Shown in pieces: positions 7,876 to 13,712 of a DNA stretch of 16,684 bases. The stretch comes from an uncultured Prevotella sp. (GTDB taxonomy: Bacteria > Bacteroidota > Bacteroidia > Bacteroidales > Bacteroidaceae), in the NCBI GenBank assembly GCA_937922435.1, contig CAKZVT010000006.1, positions 1 through 16,684 of the forward strand, in the 5' to 3' direction. Within the stretch, counting starts at the first letter, position 1. Every line of letters starts with the position of its first letter. Below the pieces are notes generated by a model. The model was not told the origin of the DNA. It saw only the letters and a list, made by a program, of their open reading frames with translations, and did not search any database. A program made the translations under genes and the position numbers.

Positions 7876-7941
7876 AAAAGGCCGTCTTTCGCACGCTGAA
7901 AGGCCACCTTTTGCAGCCCAAAAGACGGCCTTTTGCAAAGC
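7876..7941 (+). repeat. 22-bp repeat array B (3 units, last one inverted)
   Basis: Three 22-bp units start at 7876, 7898 and 7920: AAAAGGCCGTCTTTCGC..., a diverged middle unit, and a last unit with the core inverted (AAAAGACGGCCTTTTGC). In phase and orientation this equals the right end of array A (350-388). The first and last units can pair through AAAAGGCCGTCTTT. It lies inside the predicted 5' leader of the outer-membrane beta-barrel gene, 98-163 bp upstream of its start. Confidence 0.75.
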
Positions 7942-8007
7942 CACTGATTATCAACGGCTTACGCAGAGGTGGCATCATACCGCCCGAACGCCCCGTTTTC
8001 AGCAGCG

Positions 8008-8038
8008 CAAAGGTATGAAAATCATGCGTAATACGCAA
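8008..8038 (-). promoter_or_regulatory. Promoter of the outer-membrane beta-barrel gene, with palindromic operator candidate
   Basis: On the minus strand TTG (8036-8038), a 20-nt spacer and TACCTTTG (8008-8015) match the Bacteroidetes promoter pattern; +1 would be near 8001, giving a ~220-nt leader. A perfect 13-bp palindrome TGCGTAATACGCA (8025-8037) fills the upstream half of the spacer and touches the -33 element, a good place for a repressor. The octamer TTACGCAT inside it recurs at the same position in the thiamine promoter. Confidence 0.75.
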
Positions 8039-8043
8039 CTCGA

Positions 8044-8072
8044 AAAACGGCTTTCCGCCGTTTACCCCCCCC
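8044..8072. other. Hairpin plus 8-C tract in the divergent intergenic region
   Basis: AAACGG(C) and (G)CCGTTT pair across a CTTTC-type loop at about 8044-8063, followed at once by A and eight C (8065-8072). The C tract reads TTTACCCCCCCC on the strand of the acetyltransferase gene. An almost identical TTACCCCCCCC precedes the lipoprotein gene at the right end. Role unknown. Confidence 0.4.
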
Positions 8073-8125
8073 GAAAATTTAACATAAATCAACACACCAC
8101 GTGGTCTAATTGCCCCATTATTCGC

Positions 8126-8133
8126 TATATTTG
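8126..8133 (+). promoter_or_regulatory. -7 element of the acetyltransferase promoter
   Basis: TATATTTG matches TAnnTTTG, 64 nt before the ATG. No TTTG lies at the usual 19-20 nt distance; the nearest TTG (8110-8112) is only 13 nt away. A 10-bp palindrome ACCACGTGGT (8096-8105) covers the expected -33 position, so this promoter may need an activator. Confidence 0.5.
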
Positions 8134-8197
8134 CATTCTCGAAAGCCTTGCAGGTAATCACAATTTTCAACTCTCAACTATCCATTCTCAATTAAAC

Positions 8198-8791
8198 ATG
8201 AAGACCGAACTTGAAAAATGCCTCGCTGGAGAGCCTTTTTTCGGCGGCGACCCGGAAATCGCCGCGATTGCGGAGAAGGCCAAACGCCTGACGCGCGAGC
8301 TTAACGACACCGCCTATACGGACATCGACAGGAAGCGCGACATCATGCGCCGGCTGTTCGGCCGCGTGGGGCGGCGCGTGCATATAGACATCGACTTCCA
8401 TTGCGAGTACGGCCGCCACATCCTCATAGGCGACCGCGTAATAATCAACATGAACTGCACCTTCGTTGACAACAACATCATCGAAATAGGCAACGACGTG
8501 CTCATAGCCTCAAACGTGCAGATTTACACCGCCACGCACTCCACCCGCTACGCCGAACGGATGCTGCCCGACGACGGCTCTGACGGCTGCGAGTTTTGCC
8601 TTACATACGCAAAGCCCGTGAAAATATGCGACGGCGCATGGCTGGGCGGCGGCGTAATAGTGCTGCCCGGAGTGACAATCGGCCGCAATAGCGTAATCGG
8701 CGCGGGCAGCGTAGTGACCCGTTCCGTGCCCGACAACTGCGTGGCCGTGGGCAATCCGTGCCGGGTAATCAAAACGGTTGACAACAGATGA
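8198..8791 (+). CDS. Maltose/galactoside O-acetyltransferase-type hexapeptide-repeat acetyltransferase
   Basis: The 197-residue protein belongs to the Maa/LacA/NodL acyltransferase family, trimeric cytoplasmic enzymes that move acetyl from acetyl-CoA to a sugar hydroxyl. The N-terminal helical Maa-type segment (about 1-55, with KCLAGEPFFGGDPEI) precedes a left-handed beta-helix of hexapeptide repeats (HILIGD, NIIEIGN, VKICDGAWLGGGVIVLPGVTIG, NSVIGAGSVVTRSVPDN). The catalytic His is in YTATHSTRYAE (His114). The C-terminal AVGNPCRVIK is standard. The true substrate cannot be read from sequence. I chose the ATG at 8198 over an upstream in-frame start because the family begins at MKTELEKCLAG. It is a single gene, divergent from the beta-barrel gene and convergent with the ATPase gene (39 nt between stops). 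Confidence 0.92.
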   Translation: MKTELEKCLAGEPFFGGDPEIAAIAEKAKRLTRELNDTAYTDIDRKRDIMRRLFGRVGRRVHIDIDFHCEYGRHILIGDRVIINMNCTFVDNNIIEIGNDVLIASNVQIYTATHSTRYAERMLPDDGSDGCEFCLTYAKPVKICDGAWLGGGVIVLPGVTIGRNSVIGAGSVVTRSVPDNCVAVGNPCRVIKTVDNR

Positions 8792-8830
8792 AAATAATAT
8801 AGCAAATAAAAAGGGCGGCAAACCTAAGTT

Positions 8831-10180
8831 TTACAAGAACTGCGCCATATAAACCGGCAGATACAACACATTGCCTTCCTTATGCAAGTCTTTGGTATAA
8901 AGCACGTAACGGCTGCCTATCCTACTTGAATACTTGCTGCAAAAGGCGTTCAATGAAGCGTGCCGCTTATATGAAGACGACTTCACCTCGATAGGACAAA
9001 CCTTGTTTCCCTGCGGCAAAAGGAAATCTATTTCGTACAGATGATTGCCTTTTTCCGTAGGGAATGTATAATAAAACAACGACTTGCCATTGGCGACAAG
9101 CGTCTGCGCGACAATGTTTTCATATACAAACCCAAGGTTCGCATCAAGCTTGTCGCTAAGAAGTTTCTGATATATCACATTTTCCGTGAAATCCTTATCC
9201 TTAAATGCAAGAGTAACAAAAAGCCCGGTGTCGGCCGCATATATCTTATAGCGGTTTATGTCCCGGTTTAAAGACATGCCCACCCCAGGGTCATTGGCAT
9301 GGTAAGCGACGTTAACCGTCATCGAATCTTTCATCTCGGCGGTCAGTTGTTCGACAGTAGCCTTGCTGACACCACCACCTATCACGCTTGACACTTGGTA
9401 TCTTGAGGCATTTTTATTAAGCTCTGACGGCACGGCGTCGTAAAGCATCGACATCCTGCCGCTGCCATCAATCTTTCGGAAATCATCTTCATACAATGTT
9501 ATGATGTCACGCTTTACAATGTCTACTTCAGCCAGATTGTTTGTCTCAAGATATGCGCTGACCGCCTGCGGCATTCCCCCTACAAGCATATACAGACGGA
9601 AATCACGCAAAAGTTTCCTGTTAACGGCATCGCCAACAGGTGTTTTCCGTTCAAATACTGACCGCATCAACGGAACTGTTGCCGTATCACCTAAAGCCCA
9701 ACGAAACTCCTCATAATCAAGTGGATGAAGATAAAACTTACGTTCTTCACTTGGTATTATTATGTCTTTTACATTTTTCCTAATCGAAATAAGCGAACCT
9801 GTCTCGATATAATCATAGCGTCCGTCTGCCACAAGATGCTTTACGGCCTGGCGCGCCAACGGCTGTTTCTGTACTTCATCAAATATTATTACCGACTTAC
9901 GCTCGTGAAGTTTGACATTAAACAATAGCTGTAGTCTAAGAAAAAGGTAATCAAGGTCTGATATATCTTCAAACAGGCCCATTACCTCTTTTGACGCTTT
10001 GGAAAAATCAATCAATATGTATGAGGAGTATTCACGCCTTGCAAACTCCTCAACAAGAGTAGACTTTCCTACACGCCTTGCCCCTTCCACCAAAATAGCA
10101 GTCCGCCCGTTGTCATTGTTTTTCCATTGAAGCATCTTTTCATACAGCTTGCGCTTGAATATAACCTTTGCCTTTTCCAT
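8831..10180 (-). CDS. AAA-type ATP-binding protein with DUF4143 C-terminal domain
   Basis: The 449-residue protein has an N-terminal AAA_14-like ATPase: Walker A GARRVGKST (33-41), Walker B SVIIFDEVQ (96-104) and a sensor-like ETGSL (126-130). The C-terminal DUF4143 part carries a PD-(D/E)XK-like pattern (E383-I-D385-F ... E398-V-K400), usually taken as a nuclease fold. Proteins of this type are widespread, often in variable copy number; function is not established, though roles in DNA processing or toxin-like behaviour have been proposed for relatives. The gene is visibly more AT-rich than its neighbours, suggesting recent acquisition. It stands alone with its own promoter (10211-10241). The start MEKAKVIFKRKLYEKM is typical for the family. 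Confidence 0.9.
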   Translation of the reverse strand: MEKAKVIFKRKLYEKMLQWKNNDNGRTAILVEGARRVGKSTLVEEFARREYSSYILIDFSKASKEVMGLFEDISDLDYLFLRLQLLFNVKLHERKSVIIFDEVQKQPLARQAVKHLVADGRYDYIETGSLISIRKNVKDIIIPSEERKFYLHPLDYEEFRWALGDTATVPLMRSVFERKTPVGDAVNRKLLRDFRLYMLVGGMPQAVSAYLETNNLAEVDIVKRDIITLYEDDFRKIDGSGRMSMLYDAVPSELNKNASRYQVSSVIGGGVSKATVEQLTAEMKDSMTVNVAYHANDPGVGMSLNRDINRYKIYAADTGLFVTLAFKDKDFTENVIYQKLLSDKLDANLGFVYENIVAQTLVANGKSLFYYTFPTEKGNHLYEIDFLLPQGNKVCPIEVKSSSYKRHASLNAFCSKYSSRIGSRYVLYTKDLHKEGNVLYLPVYMAQFL

Positions 10181-10210
10181 AAACTCCTGATTATCATTTG
10201 TTTAACAATG

Positions 10211-10241
10211 CAAAAATATAAATATTACAACTAATCTCAAA
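10211..10241 (-). promoter_or_regulatory. Promoter of the AAA/DUF4143 gene
   Basis: On the minus strand TTTG (10238-10241), a 19-nt spacer and TATTTTTG (10211-10218) match the Bacteroidetes promoter pattern. +1 would be near 10204, a short leader of about 24 nt. The -33 element is part of the first copy of the 33-bp-phased repeat. Confidence 0.7.
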
Positions 10242-10309
10242 ATGTTTTTCAATCAAACATCCAAATATCTCAAAATCTTTTGGCCTAAAAAGCCTGATTA
10301 TCTCAAAAT
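10234..10309 (-). repeat. Three 10-mers ATTTTGAGAT spaced exactly 33 bp, upstream of the AAA/DUF4143 gene
   Basis: On the plus strand ATCTCAAAAT occurs at 10234-10243, 10267-10276 and 10300-10309. Flanks are partly conserved (T/A-rich before, one variable base then TTT after). The copy nearest the gene supplies the -33 element. The remaining intergenic sequence up to 10452 is AT-rich with no convincing gene. Confidence 0.7.
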
Positions 10310-10452
10310 ATTTGGTTCTTTATATTACGAAAACACTGTTTCGTCATCTGAAAATGGCAAAAATAAGATAAGACGATATTCAAAAGAGTTAGAATATGGT
10401 GAAAGAACACGGTTTGTATTAGTTTCAGTACCGTAAAAACAAAGTGAAGCCG

Positions 10453-11052
10453 TCAACCTGTGATTTTCCGCCTAAAAGCCTCCAAAGCTTCGATTTGCCT
10501 GCTTTCAGGCAATGCGGCGAGGCTGTTCACACAGCCGAGCATGGCCGCTCCGCCGAAGTTTAATTGTCGTAAGTAATCGATTTTGTTGGGAGTTACGCCG
10601 CCAAGGGCGACAACCTTATTGTCAATTATGCCTTCACTTGACGCTTGTTTCAGCGTCTCATCAGTGAAGGCCGAGGCATAACCTTGCTTTGAAACACTAT
10701 CGAAAATCGGACTAAGAAAGACATAATCGCAAGCGTCTTTATATCGTTTTACTTCCTCCAAAGAGTGACACGAACGGCTTACGTGCCCCTCGTAACCGTC
10801 AGGCACGGTGCTGCGCCGCGCGTTGAGGTGTATTCCGCGCAGGCCGTAAGGTTGTGCAAACTCGAAAAAGTCGTGTATTACGATGCGCCGACGGTCGTCG
10901 CTTGTCAGTCCGTCAAGCAGCCTCGCGCAGTCGTCTGCCGTCGCTCCAGGCTTGCGCAGATGCACAATGTCTACGCCGTGAGCGAACAAACGGTGGATGA
11001 ACGCGGCTTCGCCGGGAAAGAATGTAGGGGAAGTTATTACAAGCCAAAGCAT
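10453..11052 (-). CDS. ThiE/TenI-family protein, second thiamine phosphate synthase-like gene
   Basis: This 199-residue TIM-barrel protein resembles thiamine phosphate synthase (ThiE) and thiazole tautomerase (TenI): VDIVHLRKPGA, GIHLNARRS, SRSCHSLEEV, DYVFLSPIFDSVSKQGY, VVALGGV, GGAAMLGCV. Compared with the ThiE half of ThiDE upstream, several ligand-site residues differ: HLGKND is HLNARR here, the Arg-x-Lys pair is LRKPG, and TTTKK is DSVSKQ. So the product may not be a working ThiE and may be TenI-like (inference). I place the start at ATG 11050-11052 (MLWLVITSPTFFPGEAAF); a longer frame begins at a GTG inside the inverted repeat and is unlikely. Last gene of the thiamine operon. Confidence 0.85.
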   Translation of the reverse strand: MLWLVITSPTFFPGEAAFIHRLFAHGVDIVHLRKPGATADDCARLLDGLTSDDRRRIVIHDFFEFAQPYGLRGIHLNARRSTVPDGYEGHVSRSCHSLEEVKRYKDACDYVFLSPIFDSVSKQGYASAFTDETLKQASSEGIIDNKVVALGGVTPNKIDYLRQLNFGGAAMLGCVNSLAALPESRQIEALEAFRRKITG

Positions 11053-11061
11053 AGCATAGAA

Positions 11062-11162
11062 ACCCACCCCAACCCTCCCAAAGGGAGGGAGCTTGATTAC
11101 CTATATTATAATAATCATCAAAGCAATCTAAACTCCCTCCCTTCGGGAGGGTTGGGGTGGGT
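11062..11162. repeat. 30-bp inverted repeat between thi4 and the ThiE/TenI-like gene
   Basis: Arms 11062-11091 and 11133-11162 match at 29 of 30 positions when inverted, around a 41-nt AT-rich loop. Each arm is ACCCACCCCAACCCTCCC followed by GA/AA and GGGAGGGAG, so each is itself a hairpin. From memory, sequences like this are dispersed in many Bacteroidetes genomes. It begins 8 nt after the thi4 stop. There is no strong T tract, but the hairpin could lower expression of the last gene. Confidence 0.88.
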
Positions 11163-11170
11163 GCTTAATA

Positions 11171-11944
11171 TTATTTTTTCAGTCTTTCAATAATCAGCTG
11201 GGCCACCTTCTTGCCCGACATGAGCATTCCGCCGAAGATTGGTCCCATGCGTGGTGTGCCGCTGACGGCAGATGCTGCCATGCCGCAGACGTAAAGTCCG
11301 GGGTAAATCTCTTTTGTTCCGTTTACCACTTCTTCCTCGCCTGCAACTACGTCGAGCGAACGTTCGCCGATAACGTCGCCCGTGTCGGTAGCCAGGCGGA
11401 TGCCGTTCTTGCGCGCAACGGTCTTGCACATCTCGCTGTCGTGCCCTGTTCCGTCGATTACGCACTTAGCCATTATGTTCAGCGGGTCAACGTGCAGACC
11501 CTCGCGGAGCACCGGAGTCCAGTTTACTACAACGCCGCTTACAACGTTGTTCTTGAACACAACGTCCTCAACAGAGTAGCAGTTGAAGATTGTCGCGCCT
11601 TCATGCACAGCCTTATAGAGCAGTGCCGACGTACTCTCTACAGAGTCCATGACGTAAAGTCCGTCGCCGTAAGGCTTATAGTTGATGTCGAAATCTTTTA
11701 CAATGTCGATTGCTTCTTCCTGAACAACAATCTGGTTGAACATCATTGCGCCGCCCCACATGCCGCCGCCGGGTGACAGTTTGCGGTCAAACTGGGCCAC
11801 CTTCAACCCGGCCTTAGCCAAATAATAAGCCGCAACAATGCCCGACGGACCGCCGCCAACGATGGCGACGTCGAGGTCGAGGTTTCTTTCCAACTTCTCG
11901 AAATAGGTACTGATGATACCCTGTGAAACTTTCTTTTCAATCAT
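11171..11944 (-). CDS. thi4: Thi4-type thiazole synthase, His (sulfide-dependent) form
   Basis: This 257-residue protein belongs to the Thi4/THI1 family, which builds ADP-thiazole from NAD+, glycine and sulfur. Visible parts: FAD/NAD-type Rossmann motif GGGPSG (30-35), PGGGMWGGAMMFNQIV (58-73), VVNWTPV (138-145), GLHVDP (149-154), DGTGHDSEM (164-172), and GMAASAVSGTPRMGPIFGGM (221-240). In yeast (Cys205) and plants the residue before the (M/V)DP motif is the Cys that gives up its sulfur; here it is His151 (codon 11492-11494), as in the methanogen enzymes that use free sulfide and turn over repeatedly. It replaces ThiS/ThiG/ThiH/ThiF, none of which is present. It follows thiC by 64 nt and shares the riboswitch-controlled operon. 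Confidence 0.95.
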   Translation of the reverse strand: MIEKKVSQGIISTYFEKLERNLDLDVAIVGGGPSGIVAAYYLAKAGLKVAQFDRKLSPGGGMWGGAMMFNQIVVQEEAIDIVKDFDINYKPYGDGLYVMDSVESTSALLYKAVHEGATIFNCYSVEDVVFKNNVVSGVVVNWTPVLREGLHVDPLNIMAKCVIDGTGHDSEMCKTVARKNGIRLATDTGDVIGERSLDVVAGEEEVVNGTKEIYPGLYVCGMAASAVSGTPRMGPIFGGMLMSGKKVAQLIIERLKK

Positions 11945-12008
11945 TTTTATTTGTTATTTAATCGGTAATTTTCATATTTCCAAGAAATAAAGATGCCGAA
12001 TGAGCCGA

Positions 12009-13712
12009 CTACTCAACGTCACATTCTGCGTCCTTGATGGTCTGGCTGATGCGCATCGCGCAGAAGTTGGGACCGCACATCGTGCAATACTTGCCTCCAA
12101 CGTGGTTGGCCGTCTTGTAATATTCAAGCGCACGCTCGGGGTCAAGGCTCAAGTTGAACTGGTCTTTCCAACGGAACTCGTAACGGGCCTTGCTCAACAC
12201 GTTGTCGCGAACCATCGCCCCGGGATGCTGCTTGGCAAGGTCGGCGGCGTGGGCGGCCAGCTTATAGGTGACAACTCCCACGCGGACATCGTCGCGGTCG
12301 GGCAATGCAAGGTGCTCTTTCGGCGTGACATAACACAGCATGGCCGTGCCAAGCCAGCCTATTTGGGCAGCTCCTATGGCGCTGGTGATGTGGTCGTAGC
12401 CCGGCGCAATGTCGGTAACAAGCGGCCCGAGGGTGTAGAACGGCGCGTTGTGGCACTTCTCGATTTGCCTCTGCATGTTCTCCGGGATTTTGTGCATGGG
12501 CACATGTCCCGGCCCTTCGATGAACGCCTGCACGTTCTTTGCCCACGCACGCTCCACGAGTTCGCCCATAGTGTCAAGCTCGGCGAACTGCGCACGGTCG
12601 TTGGCATCGTACACGCTGCCGGGACGGAGGCCGTCGCCAAGCGACAGGGCTACGTCATACTGTGCGCAGATGTCGCAGATGTCGTCAAAGTGTTCGTACA
12701 GGAAACTCTCCTTCTGGTGCATCTGGCACCACTTCGATATAATGCTTCCGCCGCGGCTTACCATACCCGTCATGCGGCTGTCGGCTAAGTGTATGTTCTG
12801 AAGACGTATGCCACAATGGATTGTGAAGTAGTCAACGCCCTGCTCGCACTGCTCGATGAGCGTGTCGCGGAACAGCTCCCAGGTAAGGTCTTCGGCCTTT
12901 CCCTTGACCTTCTCCATGGCCTGATACATCGGCACCGTGCCCACGGGAACGGGGCAGTTGCGGATAATCCACTCGCGGGTTTCGTGAATGTTGTCGCCTG
13001 TTGACAAGTCCATGAGCGTGTCGCCGCCCCACTTGCAGCTCCAAACGGCCTTCTCCACTTCCTCGTCTATACCTGAAGTAGTGGCCGAATTGCCGATGTT
13101 GGTGTTGATTTTGACGAGGAAATTGCGCCCGATAATCATCGGTTCGGCCTCGGGATGGTTGATGTTGGCCGGTATTACGGCGCGTCCTGCGGCCACTTCG
13201 TCGCGCACAAACTCGGGAGTTATGTGCGTTTCGATGCCCAGTTCGGCACAATTCATGTTCTCGCGGATGGCAACATACTCCATCTCGGGCGTTACAATGC
13301 CCTGCTTGGCATAGTACATCTGACTTACCTGGCAGCCCTGCTTCGCCCTAAGCGGCAACGTAATATGCTCGAAACGCAGGTGGTCGAGCGAGCGGTCGTC
13401 GCGCCGCATGCGTCCGTATTCTGACGAAATCTCGGGCAAACGCTCAACTCCGCCGCGTTTCATTATCCACGGCTCGCGCAAGCGTGGAAGCCCTTTCTTT
13501 ACGTCAATCGCCACGTCCGGGTCGCTGTAAGGCCCTGAAGTGTCGTAGATATAAACCGGCGGATTGGGGTGTTCCACCCTCTTTCCGTCCTCAATGGTCA
13601 CTGTCGGCAACTGATGAACGACGCGCATCCCGACCCTGATGTCGGGATAAAGAGAGCCTTTCAAATAGACTTTCTCCGACCCCGGATAAGTGATTTTTAT
13701 GTTATTCTCCAT
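12009..13712 (-). CDS. thiC: Phosphomethylpyrimidine synthase ThiC
   Basis: ThiC is the radical SAM enzyme that rearranges aminoimidazole ribotide to HMP phosphate, the thiamine pyrimidine. The 567-residue product shows the typical core (IPANINHPEAEPMIIG, KINTNIGNSA, WGGDTLMDLSTG, ENMNCAELG, YFTIHCGI, GLRPGS, FIEGPGHVP, GPLVTDIAPGYDH) and the C-terminal CX2CX4C iron-sulfur motif, Cys543, Cys546 and Cys551 in CTMCGPNFC. Length is normal, with the N-terminal ThiC-associated region present (from YPGSEKVYLKG). Its ATG overlaps the end of thiDE by 11 nt, so the two are probably translationally coupled. The oxygen-sensitive cluster fits an anaerobe. Confidence 0.98.
   Translation of the reverse strand: MENNIKITYPGSEKVYLKGSLYPDIRVGMRVVHQLPTVTIEDGKRVEHPNPPVYIYDTSGPYSDPDVAIDVKKGLPRLREPWIMKRGGVERLPEISSEYGRMRRDDRSLDHLRFEHITLPLRAKQGCQVSQMYYAKQGIVTPEMEYVAIRENMNCAELGIETHITPEFVRDEVAAGRAVIPANINHPEAEPMIIGRNFLVKINTNIGNSATTSGIDEEVEKAVWSCKWGGDTLMDLSTGDNIHETREWIIRNCPVPVGTVPMYQAMEKVKGKAEDLTWELFRDTLIEQCEQGVDYFTIHCGIRLQNIHLADSRMTGMVSRGGSIISKWCQMHQKESFLYEHFDDICDICAQYDVALSLGDGLRPGSVYDANDRAQFAELDTMGELVERAWAKNVQAFIEGPGHVPMHKIPENMQRQIEKCHNAPFYTLGPLVTDIAPGYDHITSAIGAAQIGWLGTAMLCYVTPKEHLALPDRDDVRVGVVTYKLAAHAADLAKQHPGAMVRDNVLSKARYEFRWKDQFNLSLDPERALEYYKTANHVGGKYCTMCGPNFCAMRISQTIKDAECDVE

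Noticed and set aside
7826..8170. 114-codon minus-strand frame upstream of the beta-barrel gene
   Set aside because: It runs through array B, the promoter and the C tract, and its protein has no recognisable features.
10242..10436. 64-codon plus-strand frame with repeated YLKIF
   Set aside because: The repeated peptide is produced by the 33-bp-phased DNA repeat at the ATPase promoter. The frame is AT-rich, has no recognisable homology and no promoter, so I do not call it a gene.
11053..11067. GTG start five codons upstream for the ThiE/TenI-like gene
   Set aside because: It lies inside the inverted repeat, and the family start is at MLWLVITSP.
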